Shown here: piece by piece, positions 7,001-15,137 of the stretch
Position numbering within the stretch: position 1 is the stretch's first letter
Layout of the letters: each line of letters begins with the position of its first letter
Virus record (IMG/VR): IMGVR_UViG_3300018417_000049
Coordinates: 1-27,506 of that record
Length of the DNA: 27,506 nt
Source: a virus
Reading direction: 5' to 3' (one strand)
Made by a program: the position numbers and the translations under genes
The notes under the pieces: model-generated
Seen by the model: the letters and a program-made list of their open reading frames with translations, nothing else
Databases searched by the model: none
Told to the model about the DNA's origin: nothing

Positions 7001-7935
7001 ACCCACTCCGCTGAGGCCATGATCTCTGTCATACAAGCTACAACATTGAGTTCATGATCCGCTACGAATGCATTCTTATACTGATAGTCAGCAAGAATGA
7101 GAACAACTTGAGGAATGGACTGCGGCTGCAGATACTTACTCATGTTGTCATAGATCTTACGAAAGATTGCTTGCGGTTCCGTATCCATATTGTCAACGAC
7201 CCACTTGCGCATACCCTTGAAGTTCTTATCCTTAAGAGATCCCATAAGTGCATTGATGTTATCCTCTGACAGATTAACAAGTACACCAGCATCAATACGT
7301 CCTGCGACTGAGTATCGTTGACACTCATTGATCACACGACGCCAATCAGGGAAGTACCGTTCAACAAGAGCGGCTACTGCCTTTTGCTCAAACGGTACAC
7401 CTTCCTTACCAAGAATGTCAGTCATTCGTGCAAAGAAGTTAGCCGCAAGCTGTGGCTTTTGATCGTTAGGAATACCAAACTCGTATACTGAACAACGAGA
7501 ATGCAACGGCTCAATAATTCGGTTCTTGAAGTTACAAGTCAGAATGAATCGGCAGTTGTTTGAGAACTCCTCGATGAATGCACGAAGAGCAGGTTGTGTT
7601 GATTGCGGATTAAGATAATCAGCCTCGTCAAGTATGACTACCTTATAGCCACCTTGAAGTGAGACCGTAGAGGCAAACTGTTTGATCTTACCGCGAAGAG
7701 TATCAATGTTACCCTCCTCGGATCCGTTAATTAAAATGTAGTCAAGTTCTAGTTCGTGGCACAATGCCTTAGCGACCGTCGTCTTACCGACGCCAGCTGA
7801 ACCAGAGAATAACATATTAGGTAATTCGTTTTTCTCAACGATCTTACCGAATACTTCTTTAAGATCAGTTGGGAGAATACAATCAGATATAGTTTTGGGG
7901 CGATACTTTTCGACCCATAGAAAGTCAGTAGACAT
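6997..7935 (-). CDS. 44: Clamp loader ATPase gp44
   Basis: This 312-residue AAA+ clamp-loader subunit (T4 gp44 is 319) begins with the clamp-loader signature WVEKYRPKTI. It has Walker A GSAGVGKT at 45-52, Walker B with DEAD at 103-106 and the SRC arginine-finger motif at 146-148. With gp62 it loads the gp45 clamp on primer-template DNA. GGAGTATGTGA precedes the ATG. Confidence 0.97.
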   Translation of the reverse strand: MSTDFLWVEKYRPKTISDCILPTDLKEVFGKIVEKNELPNMLFSGSAGVGKTTVAKALCHELELDYILINGSEEGNIDTLRGKIKQFASTVSLQGGYKVVILDEADYLNPQSTQPALRAFIEEFSNNCRFILTCNFKNRIIEPLHSRCSVYEFGIPNDQKPQLAANFFARMTDILGKEGVPFEQKAVAALVERYFPDWRRVINECQRYSVAGRIDAGVLVNLSEDNINALMGSLKDKNFKGMRKWVVDNMDTEPQAIFRKIYDNMSKYLQPQSIPQVVLILADYQYKNAFVADHELNVVACMTEIMASAEWV

Positions 7936-7960
7936 TCACATACTCCATAATAAAATAAGG

Positions 7961-8037
<77 letters not shown>

Positions 8038-8046
8038 AGATGAAGA

Positions 8047-8064
8047 GGGAGACCGAAGTCTCCC
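8047..8064 (-). terminator. cUUCGg hairpin, weak terminator or processing element
   Basis: GGGAGAC-TTCG-GTCTCCC forms a 7-bp stem capped by the very stable UUCG tetraloop, followed by TCTTCATCTCT. It sits between the stop of the 99-aa gene and the tRNA. The pyrimidine tail is a poor U-tract, so partial termination or a 3' end/processing role is likely. Confidence 0.55.
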
Positions 8065-8072
8065 CCAAGGAT

Positions 8073-8372
8073 TTAGCCAACATCTTTTGGCATTCGTCCC
8101 TGTTCTTCTTCAGTTGGTGCAGCTTCAGCGGCAGGTTGCTCGCCTTCTGCTTCACCTTCTGGGGCAGGTGGTTTATTCGCCTCAACGAATTTAACCAAGC
8201 GTCCACGAAGGACACCCACTGATTCCAATTCTGGACCCTCAAAGGCCCCACGTTTGGAACATACGTCGATCACTTGTACCATAGCGGCCAAGTCTTGGAT
8301 ACCCAGTGAAGGTGGTGCTTCCGCAGCCGCCTCCTGTTCTACTGCAGTATCTGCTGCTTGCTCTTCAGACAT
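8073..8372 (-). CDS. Small acidic Ala/Glu/Pro-rich protein of unknown function
   Basis: This 99-residue protein has a central conserved-looking helix region, LGIQDLAAMVQVIDVCSKRG (24-43), followed by AFEGPELESVGVLRGRLVKFVEAN. Low-complexity Ala/Glu/Pro arms flank the core. Proteins with this core recur in marine T4-like phages without known function. AGGAGTAAATT precedes the ATG, and a late-type element lies at 8411-8418. Placement between clamp and clamp loader suggests expression with the replisome. Confidence 0.6.
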   Translation of the reverse strand: MSEEQAADTAVEQEAAAEAPPSLGIQDLAAMVQVIDVCSKRGAFEGPELESVGVLRGRLVKFVEANKPPAPEGEAEGEQPAAEAAPTEEEQGRMPKDVG

Positions 8373-8410
8373 AATTTACTCCTATAAAAGTTTAGTCGAC
8401 TAGAGTAGTT

Positions 8411-8418
8411 TATTTATC
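8411..8418 (-). promoter_or_regulatory. Possible late promoter (GATAAATA)
   Basis: GATAAATA on the minus strand overlaps the end of gp45 and lies about 39 bases upstream of the 99-aa gene. The same one-base variant stands before gp20, which supports it. It could drive the 99-aa gene, tRNA and gp44 late in infection. Confidence 0.45.
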
Positions 8419-9103
8419 CACCAAAGGTAGATGATTTCTCAAGCGCAATCCAATATTCCACGTCAGCTGCCTGACTCTTGAAATGCGAGATTAACTTGCT
8501 TGAGATTGCAACATCGTAATCGCCAGAGATAAGTTTGAAGTTACCAATATTGAATACGAAATTAAATTGATCGGATGGTCGTGTAACGTTCGACAGTTCT
8601 AGCTCAAAGGAGTTAGCGGTCGAATCATTTACATCAGTGACCATGATCTTAGCGTCAGATGCACCTTCAGCTCCAGTAACAACCACATCACTAACACCAA
8701 GAGTTGATGCTGCTTTACGCAATGCGGAAAGGTCGTCGTTGCTTAACGTGAAGGTGACCTCGGTGGACGGCATGACGATGTCCTTGGAAGGAGAAGTGAG
8801 AATGGACGGATCCGAGAAGAAGTATTTTACAGAGCGCTTGCCTTCCGCAATAGATACGGAAGTCATTTCCTCATTGAACTTCAATTCTGGATTTTCGAAC
8901 ATGCTCGTCACACCGAGGAACTCGTTCAGATCGTAAATACCAAACTCACGATCTGGGAATACTTCGGATACCGATGCCTTGGCAAGAATGTTCTTAGCCT
9001 CGGCCATAGTTTTAATCGTGCTACCTGTTTTGAACACGATGTTAGAGTTAATGTTTGCAAAGTTCTTAAGAACTGCGGTCGTTTCACTTGAAAGATTCAT
9101 CAT
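8414..9103 (-). CDS. 45: Sliding clamp gp45
   Basis: This 229-residue protein matches T4 gp45 in length (228) and start (MNLSSETTAVLKNFANIN). It shows the two-domain clamp pattern and a VTFTLSNDDLSALRKAASTL stretch. The trimeric clamp tethers gp43 to DNA and, in T4, activates late transcription with gp55 and gp33. Its ATG overlaps the stop of the DUF3310-like gene as ATGA, with AAGGAAACTAA upstream. A second in-frame ATG follows at 9100. Promoter P3 lies inside the upstream gene. Confidence 0.95.
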   Translation of the reverse strand: MMNLSSETTAVLKNFANINSNIVFKTGSTIKTMAEAKNILAKASVSEVFPDREFGIYDLNEFLGVTSMFENPELKFNEEMTSVSIAEGKRSVKYFFSDPSILTSPSKDIVMPSTEVTFTLSNDDLSALRKAASTLGVSDVVVTGAEGASDAKIMVTDVNDSTANSFELELSNVTRPSDQFNFVFNIGNFKLISGDYDVAISSKLISHFKSQAADVEYWIALEKSSTFGG

Positions 9104-9570
9104 TTAGTTTCCTTGGTTTCGTTAAGATGTTTTTGATTCATTGTGTTCCACTGCTGTGGAGTAATGCTATCGATACTACCATTATACACTACTTTAGGCG
9201 AATTGTAAATAGCCTCATCAGTATAATTTTCAGCAGTATAAGAAGTTCCTATACCATAAGATAGGTTAGCGCCAAAGTCCATGCTGTCTGAAGGGGAATC
9301 AGTTTCCTGTTCCTCATCATGAACATGGAGCGCAATAAGAGCGTAATGCAGAACCTTCATAAGATCCTTTCGGTTCTTACCGTCCTTTTTACCATAACGC
9401 TGAACGTACTTTAAGCAGTTGCCTAAAGCAAATCCTTCACCATGACCGCAGTCAATAATGAACTCTGTAGATTGGAACTTATTCTTGGAGTAGTGCCCAT
9501 CATAAGTACCGTCAATGTACGACTGGAGCTCTGCGATCAGAGCTCCTTCGTTGAACTTATATTTAACCAT
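9100..9570 (-). CDS. DUF3310-like protein
   Basis: This 156-residue protein has a core with ALGNCLKYVQRYGKKDGKN and RKDLMKVLHYAL (about 49-79), the hallmark of DUF3310, a family found in many phages and sometimes called nucleotide-kinase-like without proof. The C-terminal half is acidic and unrelated to anything I recognise. The start overlaps the CobS-like gene by 8 bases, with GAGG upstream. A promoter for gp45 is embedded in its codons (9181-9209). Confidence 0.7.
   Translation of the reverse strand: MVKYKFNEGALIAELQSYIDGTYDGHYSKNKFQSTEFIIDCGHGEGFALGNCLKYVQRYGKKDGKNRKDLMKVLHYALIALHVHDEEQETDSPSDSMDFGANLSYGIGTSYTAENYTDEAIYNSPKVVYNGSIDSITPQQWNTMNQKHLNETKETK
9181..9209 (-). promoter_or_regulatory. 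Sigma70-like promoter inside a gene, upstream of gp45, copy P3
   Basis: TTTACA (9204-9209) and TATAAT (9181-9186) are 17 bases apart on the minus strand, within GGCTATTTACA as in the other copies. It lies inside the DUF3310-like coding region, about 70 bases before the gp45 start. Confidence 0.75.
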
Positions 9571-10723
9571 TCAATGCATCCTCTAAAATATCATCAAGTT
9601 GAACATCGGTTTCAGAAGTTGTTGTTTCTGAACCGTCAGTGACCGTTACATCGACCTTGCTATACAGATCAAGGAATGCTTCCTTAGTATCTTGGTCAAA
9701 ACGGTTTACACAAAGTCCGATTGACTTCATACGATCATTAAAGATCGAGAAGGTTTGGACGATGTGACACAAACGACGAGTCGAGATCAATTCATCGATA
9801 CCGTCATCATCATATGTCTTACGAATAGTTTCAGACCACTGCGACAGTAGTACTGCGAAATCCTCATCAATACAATCAAACTTTTTCATGTGATTGATAA
9901 TGATACGCTTTTCAGTCGCAAGTGTTGGATACGGTTGTTCCATTGTGATCGTGAAACGCTCAAGGAAAGCTTCATCGATAATCGTTGCTGCTACGAAACG
10001 ACCATCATCAGAACCCTTACCTTTAGTGTTTGCTGTTGCAATAACGTTAAATCCTTTTGAGGGACTAACGACTTGACCTGTCTTTTTGATCATAACAGGC
10101 TTGCCTTCAAGAACACCTTGTAGACACATGATCTTGTTTGATCCACGGTCAATCTCGTCAATGAGAAGGATTGCGCCTTGCTTCATTGCCTTGATGACTG
10201 GACCTTCTGAGAAAACGGTCTCACCGTTAACTAAACGGAAACCACCGATAAGATCGTCCTCATCGGTCTCAGGAGTAATTTGTACACGAACGTATTGACG
10301 ATTGGTTTTGGCACAAGCCTGCTCAACCATCATAGTCTTACCGTTGCCTGACAGACCAGCGACATATACTGGATAAAAGATACCAGACTTAACGATTGAC
10401 TCAACGTCCTTGTAGTGACCCCACTTTACGTAAGTGGTATCAAGTGAAGGTACATATACCTCATCGTTCAAAACTGATTGTACTGACGATGCCACTGAAA
10501 CATTTTCCTTATGTTGTTCATCCCTGAACGGTAGTATAACCGCTTCGAGATTATATACGCCACGACGAACCTTAGGCATTGCGTGAGCGAGTTTGTAACC
10601 TTCTGACTTAGGAAAGCCAAGGTTAGACGCCGTAGCCATAAGCTCGGCTGGTGTAAATTCTGTCTTGTCGGATGACGCCAAAGATCTGACGATAGTGTCC
10701 TGTGCAAGAGTTAATGTAGTCAT
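9563..10723 (-). CDS. cobS: MoxR/CobS-type AAA+ ATPase
   Basis: This 386-residue protein has Walker A GLSGNGKT (123-130), DEDDLIGGFRL (154-164), Walker B LLIDEID (186-192), sensor 1 IATANT (228-233) and an arginine-finger-like LERF. This is the CobS/MoxR branch of AAA+ ATPases. Marine T4-like phages carry it as cobS, named after the cobaltochelatase subunit of the aerobic cobalamin pathway; its real role in phages is unsettled. The ATG at 10723 is chosen because AAGGAGACTATATT precedes it. Promoter P4 is directly upstream. The neighbouring VWA/metallopeptidase gene is the expected partner type, as BchI-BchD and MoxR-VWA pairs work together. Confidence 0.85.
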   Translation of the reverse strand: MTTLTLAQDTIVRSLASSDKTEFTPAELMATASNLGFPKSEGYKLAHAMPKVRRGVYNLEAVILPFRDEQHKENVSVASSVQSVLNDEVYVPSLDTTYVKWGHYKDVESIVKSGIFYPVYVAGLSGNGKTMMVEQACAKTNRQYVRVQITPETDEDDLIGGFRLVNGETVFSEGPVIKAMKQGAILLIDEIDRGSNKIMCLQGVLEGKPVMIKKTGQVVSPSKGFNVIATANTKGKGSDDGRFVAATIIDEAFLERFTITMEQPYPTLATEKRIIINHMKKFDCIDEDFAVLLSQWSETIRKTYDDDGIDELISTRRLCHIVQTFSIFNDRMKSIGLCVNRFDQDTKEAFLDLYSKVDVTVTDGSETTTSETDVQLDDILEDALNG

Positions 10724-10752
10724 AATATAGTCTCCTTCCATTTGATAGTACT

Positions 10753-10781
10753 ATTATACCATAGTCTTCTACCAATGTAAA
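10753..10781 (-). promoter_or_regulatory. Sigma70-like promoter of the CobS-like gene, copy P4
   Basis: TTTACA (10776-10781), 17 bases, TATAAT (10753-10758) on the minus strand, in the same GGCTATTTACAT and TATAATAGTACTATCAAATGGAAGGAG context as P5. It lies about 30 bases upstream of the CobS-like start. Confidence 0.85.
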
Positions 10782-10791
10782 TAGCCAAATG

Positions 10792-10977
10792 CTATTTTTT
10801 TTCACTTTTTTCACTTTTTTTCTTATCTTTCCACCATTGATCTACTCTGTCGTTGTAATCTTTCATACGAAAAAATTGGCTAAATCCTGTATGTCTGTGG
10901 TACATCAACTGTGGACCACTAAGGACTTTATCTATAGGTCCGTCCTTAGTGATCTCAATTCCTTTGTCTTTTCTCAT
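10792..10977 (-). CDS. Small basic protein of unknown function
   Basis: This 61-residue protein is highly charged, with GPQLMYHRHTGFSQFF in the middle and a Lys/Ser/Glu-rich end. Its ATG overlaps the stop of the CobT-like gene as ATGA, so it is translationally coupled to it. It lies between the two chelatase-like subunits. I do not recognise a family. Confidence 0.55.
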   Translation of the reverse strand: MRKDKGIEITKDGPIDKVLSGPQLMYHRHTGFSQFFRMKDYNDRVDQWWKDKKKSEKSEKK

Positions 10978-13145
10978 GCCACCATTTGAGCAAATTGAGC
11001 TGCGAGCACGCGGTTTCCTTTCTTACTGTTAGCGAACTTCTTAAAGGCTCGAGTGATCTCACCTTTGGTTGCGTTCTCACGAATTGCAAAATCTTCAGTA
11101 TCAGTATCAAGTGTGCGACGATCCGCTTTCACTACGAAGAAACGATCATAACCAAGTGTGTCATCGTATGAGGCAAACTTATTCTTGTTTAGCATTTTGT
11201 TTGCGTTACGGAATGACTCTTGATCCCAAGATCCTGTTGCTCTACTGATTGCTCGGTTTGAGTCATAACGACGTTCTGCTAGGAAGAACCCAACATTAGT
11301 ACAACCCAATGAACGAAGGTTATCAGTCAGTTTCACAGTAAGGTCATGGTTGCTAAACGCTTTAACTATTTTGTTATTTATAGAAACAGCTGTACCACGA
11401 GTATGAACGGTTGATGCATCTTCCTTTGTGTACATGTACTGAGCATCACCGTCAGTGATTATCACGTTAATGACGCGTTGCACTGGATGGCGGCTCTTGA
11501 ACTGTTGTACGATATGCGGCATTGCGATCAGTGATTCGTTTAGCGGAGTACCACCAAGTTGGTCATACTCACCGCAGAAGTTACCGTATGGCATACCGTA
11601 ACCACAAGTCTGCATAAACATTTGAAAGAACGCAGTGTCGTAATCAGTCTTAGTCATAGACGAAGATAAAAGGTTAAAGATACGAACATCACGGTGGTCA
11701 ATATCACCAGGAAGTAGGGTTGCTTTAGCGTTTTCCCATCTGCCGTTAGTAAAGCCATAAACCTCAAACGGTATATTGACTTTCTTACAGAACGTTGATA
11801 AGTTAAGTATTTGCTTGATGACTGATCCCATGATCCCATGCATTGAGCCTGAGTAGTCAACTAGCATAATCATACCGTGTGACTTTGCATCAGCAAGTTT
11901 TGTAACGCGGCTAAAGATATCGTCGTTGTACTTGTAGCTGTGTAGCTTGTTTACGTCCAACGAACCAGAGCGTGCAGTCTGAGCACGGCTGTATTGATAT
12001 GCGGCTTTACGCATCTCAAACTCTTTAGCCATGACTGATGTTACCTTTTTAGTTTCAGCCATAAACTCAGCGAAGTCCGATGCGTGTTCAGAGACGTCGT
12101 ATTTGTAACCACCAGGGTTTGCCTCCATAACCTTTTGACGAGAAGCCATTACTTCCTTGTAGGATACAAGCATATCGTTGATCTGTTCCTTACGAAAACC
12201 ATTTACGATCTTTGGCTGTGATCCTACTTCATCGGTATCAAGTAGCTTACTTTCGTTACGACGAAGAGCTTCATCAGTCTCAACACGGTGAGACTTTTTG
12301 TTGGTTAGTGGAGAATCAGCAAGTTCACGATTGCCTTCCTCACCACCTAACTGCTTCTGGTTATCCTCAGTTTTGTCGCCATCACTGTCTTGACGGTGTC
12401 CACTCGGATGTTGATCAGCATCAGCATCAGATCCGTTGTTTTGATCTGTATCCATCTGCTGTTGAGTGTCGGTATCATCTCCACCATCTTCGTCAGCAGA
12501 TCCAAAATCCTCAGTTTGAGATTCAGCATCTTGATCTTGACCTGAAGACGGCGCTTGCGCCTCTGCGGATTGTAACTCCTCAGTTTCATTGTTATCCTCC
12601 TGCTCAGCAAACTCAAGTAAGGCTCTGCATACGTTAAGAACGTCATCCCAAGTCTCAACGTTCATAGCCATGTCTACGAACTGCTGTTCAATTGCGTTAA
12701 AAGGTACCTCAACAAGTTCGCGTAGTTTGGACTTAATGTTAAGGCGATTCATAAACGACATATCCGAAATGTCTTTGCCTGCGATCTCAAAGAAGTCGTT
12801 CTCAAACAGATGTGCGTAGCCTTGCTTAAAGGAACGGACCAACCCAGGATACTGTCTCTGGATTTTTTTCTCAATACGGATATCTTCGACTATATTGATA
12901 AACGCGCGAGGGATCCCAGGAACTTCGATCTCACAATCGTGCCAACCTTCGGCTGGTGTATAAAGGGCATGACCTACTTCGTGACCGACCAACATATCAA
13001 GCAAACCTTTGTTATCATACTTCCACATAGGTAAGCAAAGAATACGATTTTGGACGTCAAACGATGCCGTATGGTAGTTCCCATAGCGGACGGTGATGTT
13101 CTCCTTCGCCAGCAGTTTTGCTAGGATTGACTTTGACTCGTTCAT
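10974..13145 (-). CDS. CobT-like protein: zinc-metallopeptidase-like N-terminus fused to a VWA domain
   Basis: This 723-residue protein has, near the N-terminus, HEVGH at 55-59, with an acidic ED at 87-88 in NIVEDIRIE that could supply the third zinc ligand, as in HExxH metallopeptidases. Residues about 181-270 form a long Asp/Glu/Gln-rich linker. A von Willebrand A domain follows, with the MIDAS motif DYSGS (D430, S432, S434). The layout resembles CobT and other VWA partners of MoxR/CobS ATPases; the CobS-like gene is two genes downstream. The ATG at 13145 is chosen because GGAAGGAGTAGCC precedes it, and promoter P5 is upstream. Whether it is an active protease, a cobaltochelatase subunit or a remodelling adaptor cannot be decided from sequence. 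Confidence 0.8.
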   Translation of the reverse strand: MNESKSILAKLLAKENITVRYGNYHTASFDVQNRILCLPMWKYDNKGLLDMLVGHEVGHALYTPAEGWHDCEIEVPGIPRAFINIVEDIRIEKKIQRQYPGLVRSFKQGYAHLFENDFFEIAGKDISDMSFMNRLNIKSKLRELVEVPFNAIEQQFVDMAMNVETWDDVLNVCRALLEFAEQEDNNETEELQSAEAQAPSSGQDQDAESQTEDFGSADEDGGDDTDTQQQMDTDQNNGSDADADQHPSGHRQDSDGDKTEDNQKQLGGEEGNRELADSPLTNKKSHRVETDEALRRNESKLLDTDEVGSQPKIVNGFRKEQINDMLVSYKEVMASRQKVMEANPGGYKYDVSEHASDFAEFMAETKKVTSVMAKEFEMRKAAYQYSRAQTARSGSLDVNKLHSYKYNDDIFSRVTKLADAKSHGMIMLVDYSGSMHGIMGSVIKQILNLSTFCKKVNIPFEVYGFTNGRWENAKATLLPGDIDHRDVRIFNLLSSSMTKTDYDTAFFQMFMQTCGYGMPYGNFCGEYDQLGGTPLNESLIAMPHIVQQFKSRHPVQRVINVIITDGDAQYMYTKEDASTVHTRGTAVSINNKIVKAFSNHDLTVKLTDNLRSLGCTNVGFFLAERRYDSNRAISRATGSWDQESFRNANKMLNKNKFASYDDTLGYDRFFVVKADRRTLDTDTEDFAIRENATKGEITRAFKKFANSKKGNRVLAAQFAQMVA

Positions 13146-13171
13146 GGCTACTCCTTCCATTTGATAGTACT

Positions 13172-13200
13172 ATTCTACCATAGTTTCGTATGGATGTAAA
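13172..13200 (-). promoter_or_regulatory. Sigma70-like promoter of the CobT-like gene, copy P5
   Basis: TTTACA (13195-13200), 17 bases, TAGAAT (13172-13177) on the minus strand, with AGCTATTTACAT and the ATATGCATAT palindrome (13206-13217) upstream. The -10 box differs from consensus by one base. The 31 bases at 13194-13224 recur exactly, in the other orientation, at 16868-16898. Confidence 0.8.
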
Positions 13201-13239
13201 TAGCTAATATGCATATTTATGAAAAAAAGTTCATTTTTT

Positions 13240-13422
13240 TTAGCCAGAGACGTAATTTTCCTTAGGTCTGTACCAAACTTTCTGATGATATATCTTAGCC
13301 AACAGATCAACAACGCGTCGTTTATCGTCATTATTGCTTAAGTTAGACTGTAGTTCCTGCAGAGCTTTTTCTATCAAAGCTATGTCTTTTACGTCTAATC
13401 TGAACTCCGTGTTTGGTTTCAT
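13240..13422 (-). CDS. Small protein of unknown function downstream of gp46
   Basis: This 60-residue protein begins MKPNTEFRLDVKDIALIEKALQ and looks like one or two helices followed by a basic tail. The start overlaps the gp46 stop as ATGA. Its coupling to gp46 suggests a replication or recombination accessory role, but no family is recognised. Confidence 0.6.
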   Translation of the reverse strand: MKPNTEFRLDVKDIALIEKALQELQSNLSNNDDKRRVVDLLAKIYHQKVWYRPKENYVSG

Positions 13423-15137
13423 GCCACCATCTTACTAAAGTTGTGCTCCTTGGCGAACTCAATCTTACTACGGAATTTACCATCCAATAGATCACCCTTG
13501 TGACTGATGACGAATACGTTTGAGTCGTCCTCCAGTGTACCAAGGATCTTCATAAGGTTATCTACGCCGTCATGGTCGAGTGAGCTATCGAAGGTTTCGT
13601 CCAAAACGAGGAGGTTTGTTGATGTTGAGTTTTTCATACGTGCGATCTGTCGCCATGTAAACAACAAGGCCAAATCAATACGCTGCTTTTCACCCTCAGA
13701 GAACGATGCATAATTGAACGAATCCCTATGGCGTGACTTAATGACCTCGTTAAAGTTTTCGTCAAGGTGGAACGATACAAAGAAGTCAAGTACTTGTAAG
13801 TAGTTGTTCACCAGTTTGTTCATCACTGGTAGATACTCCTTAATGATCTTAGTCTTGATGCCAGTGTCCTTTAACATTTCAGCCGCTGCGTCGTTATAGG
13901 TTCTTTCATCGATCAAATGGAGTTTTTGTTCTGACACACCGTCACGTTCCTCGACCAGAGTGGACAGTTCAGAGTTGGCCTTGCCTAGATCTCCGCCCTT
14001 GCCATTAAGGCTGCTGATGTCGTTTTCGACATTTCGTATCTGTCCTTGCATCCTGGAGATTGATGTATTGTTAGAAGAAACAAGTGATGTTCTCTTCCGT
14101 ACTTCCTCGGAAATTTCATTGAGCCGTTGAATATCCTGTTCCACAGAAGTTGACTCTGTAGAGACATCGTCCATTGCTTTGTGAAGCTCCGCCGCTTTGT
14201 CTTGGGCTGTTTTGAGTTTCCCTGATCTAACACTCTCACTAATATCTTGGGAACATGTGGGGCATGAGTCATTATCCTCATAAAACTTCGCGTCTTTAAC
14301 GACTGTCCTAATTTGCTGTTGGAACTGAGCTTGGTATTGGAGTAACGCTTGCTTTTTGTCGTGTTGCTTTTTAAGGTTTGACTGAAGCTCGTCCTGGACC
14401 TTTTCGATGTAATCAGTGGCCTCTTTACATTGCGACTGTAACGTATCGATTTCTTTGTTGAGGTTGTCGATCTCTTTACGTTTTTCTTTAATCTGACCAT
14501 CATTAATCTCCGTAATATCTCTAATGTACTTACGCTGTAGGGTTACCTTTTCCTTCATAAGCTCAAGGCGATAGTTCGTATCGTTGATCTCTTCCTTGAG
14601 TTTACCGTTTCTTTCCTTAAGGATTTGATTCATTTTACTAAACACCTGTATATCCAACAAGTCCTCGATTACTTCACGTCGGATGTAAGCAGGTAGTTGC
14701 ATAAAGGGAATGAATGAGGATGATCCTAGAACAACGATCTGGTGAAACGATTTGTGGTTTAGCTTAAGAATGTTTTGCTCAAGGAACTTTTGGTAGTCAC
14801 GAGCCATGGAGGCCTGATTGATCATATTGTCGTTTTGCCATATCTCAAACTTATTTGGCTTGATACCACGAACAACCTTAAACGAATGTGGTCCAATGTC
14901 AAACTCAACCTCAACGACGGTACCCTTACCATTAATAGTATTGACCATCTGCAGTTTATTAATATCGCGGTGAGCCTTACCGAATAAACCAAACGACAAT
15001 GCGTCAAGCAGTGTTGATTTACCTGAGCCGTTTTGACCGACGATTAGTGTTGATGGCGATCTATCGAGTTGTACCTCAAGGAACGTGTCACCGGTTGATA
15101 GGAAGTTCTTCCATCTTACATTACGAAACTTAATCAT
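13419..15137 (-). CDS. 46: Recombination endonuclease subunit gp46 (Rad50/SbcC-like)
   Basis: This is a 572-residue SMC-type ATPase (T4 gp46 is 560). It has Walker A GQNGSGKST at 34-42, long coiled coils on both sides of a CPTC zinc hook (C292, C295), the ABC signature SFSEGEKQR at 478-486 and Walker B LLVLDE at 509-514. With gp47 it resects DNA ends for recombination-dependent replication and degrades host DNA. The start overlaps the gp47 stop as ATGA. Confidence 0.97.
   Translation of the reverse strand: MIKFRNVRWKNFLSTGDTFLEVQLDRSPSTLIVGQNGSGKSTLLDALSFGLFGKAHRDINKLQMVNTINGKGTVVEVEFDIGPHSFKVVRGIKPNKFEIWQNDNMINQASMARDYQKFLEQNILKLNHKSFHQIVVLGSSSFIPFMQLPAYIRREVIEDLLDIQVFSKMNQILKERNGKLKEEINDTNYRLELMKEKVTLQRKYIRDITEINDGQIKEKRKEIDNLNKEIDTLQSQCKEATDYIEKVQDELQSNLKKQHDKKQALLQYQAQFQQQIRTVVKDAKFYEDNDSCPTCSQDISESVRSGKLKTAQDKAAELHKAMDDVSTESTSVEQDIQRLNEISEEVRKRTSLVSSNNTSISRMQGQIRNVENDISSLNGKGGDLGKANSELSTLVEERDGVSEQKLHLIDERTYNDAAAEMLKDTGIKTKIIKEYLPVMNKLVNNYLQVLDFFVSFHLDENFNEVIKSRHRDSFNYASFSEGEKQRIDLALLFTWRQIARMKNSTSTNLLVLDETFDSSLDHDGVDNLMKILGTLEDDSNVFVISHKGDLLDGKFRSKIEFAKEHNFSKMVA

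Noticed and set aside
8389-8399. Palindrome around TAGTCGACTA before the 99-aa gene
   Set aside because: Short and single, with no second copy or U-tract; likely chance or a weak leader stem.
12212-12637. 141-codon plus-strand ORF opposite the CobT-like linker
   Set aside because: His/Gln-rich translation is the mirror of the Asp/Glu/Gln-rich repeat-like linker, so it is a shadow frame.
13214-13221. CATAAATA resembling a late promoter upstream of the CobT-like gene
   Set aside because: It is part of the AT-rich block shared with promoter P7, and the first base departs from both late forms used in this window.
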